A stretch of DNA of 14,099 nt from Acidobacteriota bacterium. Lineage in GTDB: Bacteria; Acidobacteriota; Vicinamibacteria; Vicinamibacterales; UBA2999. The stretch is taken from NCBI GenBank assembly GCA_013140955.1, contig JABFRY010000549.1:1-14099 (forward strand). Reading direction: 5' to 3'. Shown in pieces: positions 7,052 through 13,922 of the stretch. Numbering within the stretch: the first letter of the stretch is position 1; the number at the start of each line of letters is the position of its first letter. Made by a program: the position numbers and the translations under genes. The notes below the pieces were generated by a model. The model had not been told where the DNA came from, made no database searches, and worked only from the letters and a program-made list of their open reading frames with translations.

Positions 7052-7073
7052 GGCCGGCCGCCCGCGGCCGGTC
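7052..7073. other. GC-rich perfect palindrome upstream of the glycosyltransferase operon
   Basis: CCGGCCGC (7054-7061) and GCGGCCGG (7064-7071) are perfect inverted arms around CC, extended by a G-T and a G-C pair to 7052/7073. It lies 10 bp before the Shine-Dalgarno of the candidate leader peptide. It could be an RNA hairpin in the 5' leader or a dimeric protein-binding site. There is no T-run, so it is not a standard terminator. Confidence 0.5.
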
Positions 7074-7093
7074 GCATGCCCCGAGGAGGTCCC

Positions 7094-7147
7094 GTGACGC
7101 TCGACACCACGGTCCGCACCGCGTCCACGCGCTGGCCGGTCGCCTGA
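7094..7147 (+). CDS. candidate 17-residue leader peptide (speculative)
   Basis: GTG 7094 follows the best Shine-Dalgarno-like sequence nearby, GAGGAGGT at 7083-7090. It opens a 17-codon frame, VTLDTTVRTASTRWPVA, ending at TGA 7145-7147, one base before the ATG of the first glycosyltransferase. That glycosyltransferase has no Shine-Dalgarno of its own, so ribosomes ending here could reinitiate on it (translational coupling). The peptide has no run of one amino acid that would suggest classical attenuation, though it has four Thr. It could also be a chance frame, with the true role of the GAGGAGG site unknown. Confidence 0.3.
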   Translation: MTLDTTVRTASTRWPVA

Positions 7148-7148
7148 G

Positions 7149-8327
7149 ATGAACGTCGCTGTCTTCACCGACAACGACTTCGACAAGGTCAACGGGGTGA
7201 CGACGACCCTGACGGCGGCGTTACAGTTTGCACCGCCCGACGTCCGCATGCGGGTGTACACCGCGGCGGGGATCGGGGAAGAGTCGCCGCACTACCTCGC
7301 CCTGCGGTCGCTCGGCGTCCCCATCCCGTTCTACGCCGAGATGCGGATGTACGTGCCGCGCCTGCGGCGCTATCTCGCCCACGCACGGGCCGATCGGGTG
7401 GACCTGGTGCACCTGACGACGCCCGGCCCGATCGGCCTGGCCGGGCTCTGGGTGGCGGAGCGGCTGGGCGTGCCGCTCGTCGGCAGCTTCCATACCGACC
7501 TGGCCGCCTACACACACCTCCTCAGTGGCTCTCCCCGGCTGGGCGCGCTGATGCGGGAGTACATGCGCTGGCCCTATGGTCGCTGCGCGCAGGTGCTGGC
7601 GCCGTCGGACGCCACCAGGCGCCTGCTCGAGGGAGCGCGCGGGGAGGGCGCACGCGTGCGGGTCTGGCCGCGGGGCGTGGATGCCGACCTGTTCGCGCCT
7701 GCCCGGCGGTCGGAGCGGCTCCGCGAGCGATGGCATGTATCGCCCGCGCGCCCGGCGCTGCTCTACGTCGGGCGTGTGTCCCGGGAGAAGGGGCTGGACC
7801 TGTTGCCCCTGATCCAGCAGGCGCTGCACAGCGCCCGCCTCGAGCACCGGTTCATCGTGGTCGGCCAGGGCCCCCTGCTGCCCGAACTGCAGCGCCGGAT
7901 GCCGGATGCGGTCTTCACCGGGGTGCTGTCGCGGCCTGCGGTTGCCGAAGCATTCGCCTCGGCGGATCTGTTCGTGTTCCCCAGCCGGACCGACACGGCC
8001 GGCAACGTCGTCCTGGAAGCGCAGGCGAGCGGGCTGCCCGTCGTGGTCTCCGGGGATGGCGGTCCGTGCGAGAACATGCGCGACGGCGAAACGGGCGTCG
8101 TCTGCCGGGGCGAGGGGTCCGAGGCCTGGGCTGACGCCGTCGGACGCCTGGTCGCCGACCGGCTGCGGCGCCGGCGCATGGGAGTGGCCGCGCGGGCCTA
8201 CGCCGAGTCGCGTCGCTGGCAGGAGGCCCTGCAGCCACTCTACCGGACGTATCGTGAGCTGGTCGCCGTGCGTGGACACGCGGTGGCATCCGCGTCGTTG
8301 GAAGTCGCACCGGGAGGGCGGACATGA
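7149..8327 (+). CDS. GT4-family glycosyltransferase, Agt/SqdX/MgtA-like
   Basis: This encodes 392 residues with the GT-B fold. The N-terminal domain has 'FTDNDFDKVNGVTTTL' (acceptor-side loop) and 'GSFHTDLAAYTHLL'. The C-terminal donor domain has 'LLYVGRVSREKGLDLL', 'VVGQGPLLPEL' and 'FPSRTDTAGNVVLEAQASG'. The 'TDTxGNVVLEA' form with 'SFHT' is characteristic of the branch containing diacylglycerol glycosyltransferases (Agt, SqdX) and mannosyltransferase MgtA. It probably acts at the inner membrane, moving a sugar from a nucleotide donor to a lipid acceptor; sugar and acceptor are not determined. The C-terminal 20 or so residues are low-complexity. The gene starts at ATG 7149 without its own Shine-Dalgarno and is followed by an overlapping membrane-protein gene. 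It diverges from glgC across a 232-bp gap. Confidence 0.88.
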   Translation: MNVAVFTDNDFDKVNGVTTTLTAALQFAPPDVRMRVYTAAGIGEESPHYLALRSLGVPIPFYAEMRMYVPRLRRYLAHARADRVDLVHLTTPGPIGLAGLWVAERLGVPLVGSFHTDLAAYTHLLSGSPRLGALMREYMRWPYGRCAQVLAPSDATRRLLEGARGEGARVRVWPRGVDADLFAPARRSERLRERWHVSPARPALLYVGRVSREKGLDLLPLIQQALHSARLEHRFIVVGQGPLLPELQRRMPDAVFTGVLSRPAVAEAFASADLFVFPSRTDTAGNVVLEAQASGLPVVVSGDGGPCENMRDGETGVVCRGEGSEAWADAVGRLVADRLRRRRMGVAARAYAESRRWQEALQPLYRTYRELVAVRGHAVASASLEVAPGGRT

Positions 8328-8896
8328 TGGCCGGCGCTCGCCCACGGGGGGTGGCGGTGTCGTCGGCCGAACCCGAGTCGCTGGGCGCCGTGTTGCGGTG
8401 GATCGTCAGGCATCCGGTGGATGCGCTCGCGCGCCGATGGAACTACAAGTCGGCGGTGATGAGCTCCCTCGTGCGCTCCCTGCTGTTCTTCGCCGCCAAC
8501 CTCGCGGCGGGCCTCGACGCGGCGACCGCGGCCATGGCGACCGAGTTCACCGTCCGCTTTCTCACGGCCGGCTTCTACGGCGCGCTCACGCAGGCGTTCC
8601 GGCGGGTGGAGCCCGCCGTGGCGGGCCTGCTGGCCGCGACGGTGCTGCTCCCGCTGACCGCGCACTCGATCGAGCTGCTCGCGCACTGGTGGCGGGGAAC
8701 ACCGCGCCTGGCGTCGAGTCTGGCCGTCTCCGTGGTGTTCACCGTGCTCTCGACGTCCTTCAACCTGTTCGCGATGCGTCGGGGGCTCCTCATCGTCGGC
8801 CACGGACGGAAGACGCTGCTCGAGGACCTGCAGGCCATGCCCCGCGCGATCGCCGCGTTTCTCGGCGAGACAGCCCGGTTCTGCGTGCGGCTGTGA
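8324..8896 (+). CDS. small integral membrane protein, unknown function
   Basis: This encodes 190 residues that I cannot assign to a named family. After a cytoplasmic-looking N-terminus ('WIVRHPVDALARRWNYKSAV') there are about four hydrophobic segments, near residues 46-64, 68-88, 97-118 and 128-150. A basic, helical C-terminus follows. ATG 8324 overlaps the previous stop (ATGA), with GGGAGG at 8312-8317 as Shine-Dalgarno; ATG 8327 is equally possible. Its end overlaps the next gene's GTG (GTGA 8893-8896). Being wedged and coupled between two glycosyltransferase genes suggests a partner in the same glycoconjugate pathway, for example a membrane anchor or lipid-handling subunit. That is inference from position only. 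Confidence 0.8.
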   Translation: MMAGARPRGVAVSSAEPESLGAVLRWIVRHPVDALARRWNYKSAVMSSLVRSLLFFAANLAAGLDAATAAMATEFTVRFLTAGFYGALTQAFRRVEPAVAGLLAATVLLPLTAHSIELLAHWWRGTPRLASSLAVSVVFTVLSTSFNLFAMRRGLLIVGHGRKTLLEDLQAMPRAIAAFLGETARFCVRL

Positions 8897-10134
8897 CGAC
8901 GCTCCATCTGACGAACGCGTATCACCCCTCGTCCGGAGGCATCCGCACGTTCTACACGGCCCTGCTCGAGGCGGCTGACCGGGACGGGCGGAGGGCCGTG
9001 CTGGTGGTGCCCGGTGAGCGCTCCCGCGTGCATCAGGTGGGGCGGCACGCGCGGATCTACGAACTCGCGGCGCCGAGGGCACTGGCCTTCGATCGCCGCT
9101 ACCGCCTGCTGCTGCCGCATCGCTACCTGCCCTGGGCGCACACCGACCTGCTGCGGATCCTGGAGCGCGAACAGCCGCAGGTGGTGGAGATCTGTGACAA
9201 GTACGCGCTGCCGTATCTGGCCGCGCTGCTCCGCAAGGGGTGGATGCGGCACGTACGGCGGCCGGTGCTGGTGGGCCTGAGCTGCGAGCGTTTCGACGAC
9301 AACATGTCCGCGTATCTCTCGCGGTCCGACGGAGCGCGTGCCTTCACCCGCTGGTACATCCGGCACATCTACGGACCGCCGTTCGACGTGCACGTGGCCA
9401 ACTCGGGCTACACGGCCGACGAGTTGCGCGACGCACTCCCTGACCGCCCACCGGGCTTCATCCGGACGCTGCCGATGGGCGTCGATGCCGAGGCCTTTGG
9501 TTCCTGGCGCGCCGATGCGGATCTGCGATCGCGGTTGCTGGCGCGCCTCGGGGCCGGGGAAGAGGCCACGCTCCTCTTCTACGCAGGACGCCTGTCGCCC
9601 GAGAAAAACGTGGGGCTTCTGCTGGAGACCCTCCGCGAACTGGTGGCGCGCGGTACGGCCGACTACCGCCTGGTGCTGGCAGGGGACGGCCCCATGGTGG
9701 AGCAGGTCCGTATTGCGACGGCGGCAACCCTTGCCGGTCGCGTGCTGCTCTGCGGGAACCTCGATCGCGACACGCTGGCGGCCTGCTACGCCACCTGCGA
9801 CGTCTTCGTGCACCCCAACCCCAGGGAGCCGTTCGGCATCGGCCCGCTCGAAGCCATGGCGTCCGGGATTCCGGTCGTCGTGCCGTGTGCGGGCGGCGTG
9901 CTCGAATACGCCACGTCCGCGAATGCCTGGCTTGCGTTGCCGGAGCCTCGGGCCTTCGCCGATGCCGTGGAAGCGGCGCGTCTGCGCGATCCGGACCGGC
10001 TGGCTGCCGCGCGCGAGACCGCGTACCGCTACCGGTGGGCGAACGTGACGCGACGCTTCTTCGACTTCTACGACACGCTGGCGGGGTCACCCTTGCCCGA
10101 CGTCACGCCGGTACGCGCAGGCCGCGCGCGCTAG
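8893..10134 (+). CDS. GT4-family glycosyltransferase (second of operon)
   Basis: This encodes 413 residues with the GT-B fold. The N-terminus 'LHLTNAYHPSSGGIRTFYTALL' has the Gly-Gly-Ile loop of GT4 enzymes. The donor domain has 'LLFYAGRLSPEKNVGLLLE', 'LAGDGPMVEQV', 'LAACYATCDVFVHPNP' and the canonical EX7E motif 'EPFGIGPLEAMASG'. No membrane segment is visible, so it is likely cytoplasmic or peripheral. GTG 8893 is used because it overlaps the previous stop (GTGA) and places the first beta-strand at the N-terminus. The open frame continues upstream only as a shadow of other genes. It differs clearly in sequence from the first glycosyltransferase, so the pair probably adds successive sugars rather than being a recent duplication. 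Donor and acceptor are unknown. Confidence 0.87.
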   Translation: MTTLHLTNAYHPSSGGIRTFYTALLEAADRDGRRAVLVVPGERSRVHQVGRHARIYELAAPRALAFDRRYRLLLPHRYLPWAHTDLLRILEREQPQVVEICDKYALPYLAALLRKGWMRHVRRPVLVGLSCERFDDNMSAYLSRSDGARAFTRWYIRHIYGPPFDVHVANSGYTADELRDALPDRPPGFIRTLPMGVDAEAFGSWRADADLRSRLLARLGAGEEATLLFYAGRLSPEKNVGLLLETLRELVARGTADYRLVLAGDGPMVEQVRIATAATLAGRVLLCGNLDRDTLAACYATCDVFVHPNPREPFGIGPLEAMASGIPVVVPCAGGVLEYATSANAWLALPEPRAFADAVEAARLRDPDRLAAARETAYRYRWANVTRRFFDFYDTLAGSPLPDVTPVRAGRAR

Positions 10135-10178
10135 CTGGCGCGATTGTCGCGACGGTGAACCGCTGGCACGCCAGCCGC

Positions 10179-10229
10179 GTGCTCGGGCCCTGTGCTCAGG
10201 CCCTGTGCTCAGGCCCTGTGCTCAGGCCT
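10179..10229. repeat. 13-bp tandem repeat, about 3.6 units plus remnants
   Basis: GCCCTGTGCTCAG is repeated perfectly at 10187-10199, 10200-10212 and 10213-10225, flanked by a partial unit before (GTGCTCGG) and after (GCCT). It sits in the 200-bp gap between the glycosyltransferase operon and glpQ. The period equals that of the 5597-5657 array, but the sequence is unrelated. Confidence 0.93.
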
Positions 10230-10321
10230 CGGCACCAGGCTTCCGGCCCGAGGCCTACCCCGCGGCGCACGGCGCCCGCTCTCAGCGCGGGGTGCGTTAC
10301 GCGGATCTTGCGCACAGGCCG

Positions 10322-10327
10322 TATGCT
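10322..10327 (+). promoter_or_regulatory. candidate -10 element for glpQ
   Basis: TATGCT lies 7 bp before ATG 10335, where a -10 hexamer would place transcription start on the start codon itself (leaderless mRNA). No -35 at normal spacing is seen. An isolated GTTACG half-site lies upstream at 10296-10301. Confidence 0.3.
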
Positions 10328-10334
10328 GAGTGAC

Positions 10335-11273
10335 ATGTTGTCGCGTCGGGATGCTCTGACCCTGCTCGCTGCCGGGCTCGCCACCCGCCCGACCGGCGCC
10401 GCGGCGCAGGGACCTGTCCGTCGGAGGCCGTATGCGGTCGCGCATCGCGGGGCGTCGGCCTACGCACCCGAACACACGCTCGCCGCTTACCAGCTGGCCC
10501 TCGACCAGGGTGCGGACTTCGTGGAGCAGGACCTGGCGATGACGCGCGACGGCGTGCTCATCTGCCTGCACGACGACTCCCTCGAACGGACCACGGACGT
10601 GGCCGAGGTGTTTCCTGACCGCGCGACGACGGAACCCGGGACCGGTCGGCGCCGGTGGCTCGCGGTCGACTTCACGCTCGACGAGGTGCGCCGTCTCGAC
10701 GCGGGCCAGTGGTTCGGTTCCAGCTTTCGCGGCGCGCGCGTGCCCACGTGGGAAGAGGCGGTCGAACTCGTGCGCGGGCGCGCTGGGCTCTATCCCGAAC
10801 TGAAGATGCCGGTACTCTACGTGGCGCGCGGGCTCGACATGACCGCCGCGTGGCTGACGTCGCTGCGGCGCCTGGACCTGCTGACCACGGCGGCCGAGCA
10901 GGTCATCGTGCAGTCTTTCGACGATGCGCCGCTCAGGCGCCTGGCGGTCGATCTGCCGCGCGTGGCGCGCACGATGCTCGTGGATCGCGGCGCCGCCTCC
11001 CGGTGGCTCACACCCGACGGGCTGCGGGCCGTGGCGGAGTTCGCAACCGGCATCGGACCGGCCAAGCCGCTCGTGGAGGGGCGGCCCGACCTGGTCGCCG
11101 CCGCCCACGACATCGGCCTCGGCGTCACGCCCTACACCTTCTCCACGCGCGCGCCCGCGCCCGCACGTCCCGACCTCACCGAGGAGATTCGGTACTACCT
11201 CGACGTGCTGGGCGTGGACGCCGTGTTCACCGACAACCCGGACCGCTTTCCGCGCACGCCCCGTCGCGCCTGA
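10335..11273 (+). CDS. glpQ: glycerophosphodiester phosphodiesterase, GlpQ type, Tat-exported
   Basis: This encodes 312 residues. The N-terminus is a twin-arginine signal, 'SRRDALTLLAAGLA' (R4-R5), ending near 'GAAAQG'. The GDPD catalytic set is present: H37-R38 ('AHRGAS'), 'PEHTLAAY' (E46, H47), 'VEQDLAMTRDG' (E64, D66) and 'LHDDSLERTTDVAEVFPDRA' (H79, D80). The C-terminal 'GVDAVFTDNPDRF' is also typical. 'TDVAEVFPDRA' and 'AVDFTLDEVRRLD' match periplasmic GlpQ rather than cytoplasmic UgpQ. It splits glycerophosphodiesters from phospholipid breakdown into glycerol-3-phosphate and an alcohol, feeding phosphate scavenging. ATG 10335 is chosen because the Tat motif then falls at residues 3-5; ATG 10323 adds four residues and overlaps a -10-like TATGCT. 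It is convergent with the alkaline phosphatase gene, 29 bp away. Confidence 0.93.
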   Translation: MLSRRDALTLLAAGLATRPTGAAAQGPVRRRPYAVAHRGASAYAPEHTLAAYQLALDQGADFVEQDLAMTRDGVLICLHDDSLERTTDVAEVFPDRATTEPGTGRRRWLAVDFTLDEVRRLDAGQWFGSSFRGARVPTWEEAVELVRGRAGLYPELKMPVLYVARGLDMTAAWLTSLRRLDLLTTAAEQVIVQSFDDAPLRRLAVDLPRVARTMLVDRGAASRWLTPDGLRAVAEFATGIGPAKPLVEGRPDLVAAAHDIGLGVTPYTFSTRAPAPARPDLTEEIRYYLDVLGVDAVFTDNPDRFPRTPRRA

Positions 11274-11278
11274 CGCAC

Positions 11279-11291
11279 CCCGCGTAGCGGG
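11279..11291. terminator. short hairpin between convergent glpQ and alkaline phosphatase genes
   Basis: CCCGC-GTA-GCGGG forms a 5-bp GC stem with a 3-nt loop in the 29-bp gap between the two converging stop codons. It is placed where a bidirectional terminator would be, but it is short and lacks a T-run, so this is weak. Confidence 0.25.
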
Positions 11292-11302
11292 CGCGCCTGC
11301 GT

Positions 11303-13000
11303 CTACCGGCCCAACCCGAGGGCGTGGCTCATCACGTGGAAGACGTAGTGCTGCTCGCGCACACCGTGGAACAGGTGCGCCCACGGTCCGGTCGCGTAGA
11401 TGGCCACGTCCTCGCCCCCGTGTGTTTCGCCGGCCAGGGGCACCATGCTCTCCTGCAGGTAGTCGGGGGCAGTCGTGTCCACGAACGACAGCAGCGGACG
11501 GCCGTCCGTGTTCCGGTTCGCGGCCCGTGGTGCGTGGAAGAAGTGCTTCGGCCCTGCCGCTTGTTGGTCGGTCGCGGCAGGGAAGCCCGGCCCGTTGGCG
11601 TAGCTGAGCGTGGTGTAGGGGCGGCCGAGGAGATCGACGTCGAACGTGGTCGAAGGGGATCCGTTGTCCTCGTTGCCGATCACCTTGCCGAGAATCGGAT
11701 TGCCGCGCCTGGGATACCCCGCGAACGTCAGGACATGACTGTGGTCGGCCGTCACGATGACCAGCGTGTCGTCCAGGTTCACCCTGGAGAGCACCGCGCG
11801 CACGGTGTTCGACAGCTCGATGGTCTCGGTGAGGGCCCGGTAGGCGTTACCGGCGTGGTGGGCGTGGTCGATCCGGCCGCCTTCGATCATGAGGAAGAAG
11901 CCGCGCTCGTCGCGGGACAGGACGTCGAGCGCCTTGTCGGCCATCTCGCGCAGGGACGGCTCGCCGGCCGCGTCACCGGGCCGGTCGTGCTCGTACTGCA
12001 TGTGCGAGGGCTCGAACAGGCCGAGCAGGTGCGTGGTCGTGGCCGGATCCACCGCGTCGAACTGCGCCCGGTTCCAGATCCACTGCGCGCCGGGCCGCTG
12101 GGCGGCCCACTCGGCCGCGAGGTTGCGTCCGTCCTTCCGCTGCCCCTTCGCGTCCGGGTACTCGGGGTCCGTCATCGTCTCCGGCAGGAAGTGCTGCCGT
12201 CCACCTCCGAGGGCCACCTCGATGCCGTCGCCGTGGGAGAAGTCGATGAGCTGCCGCGCGATGTCCGGGTAGCCGGCCGTGCGCGCGGCGTCCGAGAGCT
12301 GGCTGTCGTCCTCCCAGTCGCGTTCCACCGCATGTGCGTAGGTGGCGGCTGGCGTGGCGTGGGTGATGCGTGCGGTGGAGACGATCCCGGTGGCCTTGCC
12401 GGCATCCTCGGCCATCTCGAGGAGCGTCCGCAGTTCGCGCCCGCGTGCTGAGGTATGGTCCTGGCGGATCGCCTGCTGATCGAGCGAGAGGATCCCATCG
12501 TTGGTCTTCGCGCCCGTGATGAGCGCGGTCATCGTGGGCGCGGAGTCCGCCACCTGCTGGTTGACGCTGTAGGTCTTCGAGAGGGCCACGTAGGGCAGGT
12601 CCTCGAACGCCAGGCGGTTCTCCTCGCCGCGCTGTCCGCGCTGCTGGCCCTCGAGAATGCGTGCGGCAGCCACCGTCGAGAGGCCCATGCCGTCACCCAC
12701 GACGAGCACCACATTGCGGGCTCGTCCCTCGCGGCGGGGAAGGGCGAGGGCCTCGGCCAGCGCGGCCCGCCCCTCGTCGAACCACGTCTGCGGTGTCTCG
12801 ACCCGCTCCTGCTGGGCCATGACGGGTGGCGAGCCGACCGCGGCGAGCAGTGCCAGGATCGCGAGGGCCAGGCGGCACGTGGCCTTGCGGAGGGTGCTGC
12901 GGACGGTGCTGCGGTGCGCGGCACGGCGGACGACACCGTGGGTAGCACTGCGGCCGGCATGGCGCCCCGTGCGGCGCGGAAACAGGGGGATGAGCGTCAC
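11303..13000 (-). CDS. phoA: alkaline phosphatase (PhoA family), exported
   Basis: This encodes 565 residues. Alkaline phosphatase motifs are clear: 'VVGDGMGLST' (D103, metal ligand), 'ADSAPTMTALITGAKTNDG' with nucleophile S153, 'IEGGRIDHAHHAGNA', 'VTADHSHVLTF' and 'GETHGGEDVAIYATGP', which supply the zinc/magnesium ligands. It hydrolyses phosphomonoesters in the periplasm or outside the cell. The start is GTG 13000, preceded at 6-nt spacing by AGGAG; no other ATG/GTG start lies between it and the signal core. This gives an unusually long, Arg-rich n-region of about 43 residues, then 'LALAILALLAAVGSPPVMA' and a likely cut after A62. The motif style resembles the eukaryotic and marine-bacterial branch more than compact E. 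coli PhoA. Phosphate control is expected from the family, but upstream I see only a weak repeat (13088-13105). Confidence 0.93.
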   Translation of the reverse strand: MTLIPLFPRRTGRHAGRSATHGVVRRAAHRSTVRSTLRKATCRLALAILALLAAVGSPPVMAQQERVETPQTWFDEGRAALAEALALPRREGRARNVVLVVGDGMGLSTVAAARILEGQQRGQRGEENRLAFEDLPYVALSKTYSVNQQVADSAPTMTALITGAKTNDGILSLDQQAIRQDHTSARGRELRTLLEMAEDAGKATGIVSTARITHATPAATYAHAVERDWEDDSQLSDAARTAGYPDIARQLIDFSHGDGIEVALGGGRQHFLPETMTDPEYPDAKGQRKDGRNLAAEWAAQRPGAQWIWNRAQFDAVDPATTTHLLGLFEPSHMQYEHDRPGDAAGEPSLREMADKALDVLSRDERGFFLMIEGGRIDHAHHAGNAYRALTETIELSNTVRAVLSRVNLDDTLVIVTADHSHVLTFAGYPRRGNPILGKVIGNEDNGSPSTTFDVDLLGRPYTTLSYANGPGFPAATDQQAAGPKHFFHAPRAANRNTDGRPLLSFVDTTAPDYLQESMVPLAGETHGGEDVAIYATGPWAHLFHGVREQHYVFHVMSHALGLGR

Positions 13001-13187
13001 AAGAGCTCCTGAGCAAGGTGGACGAGCGGCCTGACCCATGGCGGACACGCGCGTGTCGGGCCGGCTCGTCCAGCATCCGTTCGGTGCGTAACGATAGCGC
13101 GACAGACGCGCCAGCCGGGAGCCTGCCCGCGCGGCGGGCGAGAGTAGCGTGCGTGCCCGTGGCACGACACCGGGACGAAATCCACAC

Positions 13188-13193
13188 TAGGAT
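13188..13193 (+). promoter_or_regulatory. candidate -10 element for crcB
   Basis: TAGGAT ends 6 bp before ATG 13200, which would put transcription start at or next to the start codon. No Shine-Dalgarno and no fluoride-riboswitch-like leader are visible. Confidence 0.3.
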
Positions 13194-13199
13194 GTCCGG

Positions 13200-13577
13200 A
13201 TGATCTGGCTCGCCATCGGGGCCGGGGGCGCCATGGGTGCCCTGCTCCGGCACGCCTCAACGCTGTGGGTGTCGCAACGCGTGGCGTGGGGACCATTTCC
13301 GGCGGGCATCTTCCTGGTCAACCTCGCCGGGTGCCTCGCCATCGGCCTGCTGGCGGGCGTGCTGGCGTCCAGCCGCGTGGCGCTCGACGAGCGCGTGCGC
13401 GTGTTCCTCGTCGTGGGGCTGCTGGGCGGCTTCACGACGTTCTCCTCGTTCGGCCTGGATACGTTCACACTGCTGCGGGGAGGCCAGACGAGCCTTGCCC
13501 TGCTGAATGCCGTCGGCCAGCTCGTGGGCGGTGTCCTGGCGGTGTGGCTCGGGTTCGCGCTGACGACACGCCTCTGA
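13200..13577 (+). CDS. crcB: CrcB/FluC-type fluoride channel
   Basis: This encodes 125 residues with four hydrophobic segments, the standard size of a Fluc subunit. 'GAGGAMGALLRH' (R17), 'PAGIFLVNLAGCLAIGLL' (N41) and 'GLLGGFTTFSSFGLDTF' (residues 73-89) are the family motifs, including the Thr-Thr-Phe-Ser and phenylalanine positions lining the pores. Fluc proteins are dual-topology dimers in the inner membrane that let fluoride leave the cell. The usual 'GT' before 'LxVN' is 'AG' here, a small variation. There is one copy in the window, so a homodimer is likely. It is divergent from the alkaline phosphatase gene, with no functional link to the phosphate genes beyond sharing the 200-bp intergenic space. 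Confidence 0.93.
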   Translation: MIWLAIGAGGAMGALLRHASTLWVSQRVAWGPFPAGIFLVNLAGCLAIGLLAGVLASSRVALDERVRVFLVVGLLGGFTTFSSFGLDTFTLLRGGQTSLALLNAVGQLVGGVLAVWLGFALTTRL

Positions 13578-13704
13578 GCCACGCGCACGAGTCAGACGGC
13601 CTCGACCCCTACCCTCCTTCATCCGTTTCCGCCGAGCGGCGACCTCCACCACCCCAGCCCCTGACCCGGCCGCCCTTGGGAGCGTCCCCTGCGGCTGCGC
13701 CGCT

Positions 13705-13733
13705 GCCAGGATCCGTCCGCCCTGGGTCCTGGC
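13705..13733. other. 10-bp-stem hairpin downstream of crcB
   Basis: GCCAGGATCC (13705-13714) pairs with GGGTCCTGGC (13724-13733) around a 9-nt loop, with one T-G pair. It is 128 bp beyond the crcB stop and has no T-run. It may be a terminator that works without a T-tract, or part of an untranslated RNA. Confidence 0.4.
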
Positions 13734-13883
13734 GCCGCGTTCGCCGATTCAGCCTGACGCGCGGGAGCGCGTCCAGTCCCCACGGGCGGGACACCCCGGG
13801 AGATTCTCGTGAACGCGTGACGTTTGCCTAACTCCCTGCGATTGCACAGGTTGCGCTGGGCTGCCCGGAAGGGCTTCGGCCAA

Positions 13884-13922
13884 TTAACGCGGCCGTAACA
13901 CACCTGTTGCCTCTGCTTGACG
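13884..13922 (+). promoter_or_regulatory. four-unit 11-bp repeat array, candidate PhoB operator
   Basis: Units begin every 11 bp: TTAACG (13884), GTAACA (13895), GTTGCC (13906) and TTGACG (13917). T at position 2 and C at position 5 are invariant and position 4 is always a purine. The first two are the best. A weak -10, TACAGT (13932-13937), follows, then the leader of the gene at 13978. The spacing and motif match the arrays at 1876 and 2993-3101. Confidence 0.42.

Noticed and set aside
10296..10312. GTTACG followed 11 bp later by CTTGCG upstream of glpQ as a PHO box
   Set aside because: Only the first half-site fits, and the spacing to the -10 differs from the 3131 promoter. Not strong enough to call.
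9885..10334. In-frame upstream extension of glpQ
   Set aside because: It runs through the glycosyltransferase gene and the tandem repeat as low-complexity sequence and would bury the Tat signal internally.
13088..13105. GTAACGA/GCGACAG 11 bp apart between the alkaline phosphatase and crcB genes
   Set aside because: The second unit breaks the invariant T, and the site is oriented toward crcB rather than the phosphatase. Kept only as a weak possibility.
13150..13199. Fluoride riboswitch before crcB
   Set aside because: No conserved riboswitch core or pseudoknot-like pattern is visible, and the gene appears to have almost no leader.
13809..13823. GTGAACG and GTGACGT as a further PHO box
   Set aside because: The units are 8 bp apart, not 11, so they do not follow the pattern.
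13619..13903. 94-codon frame on the minus strand in the gene-free stretch
   Set aside because: Composition is like other shadow frames, no Shine-Dalgarno or recognisable motif, and it overlaps the hairpin and array.
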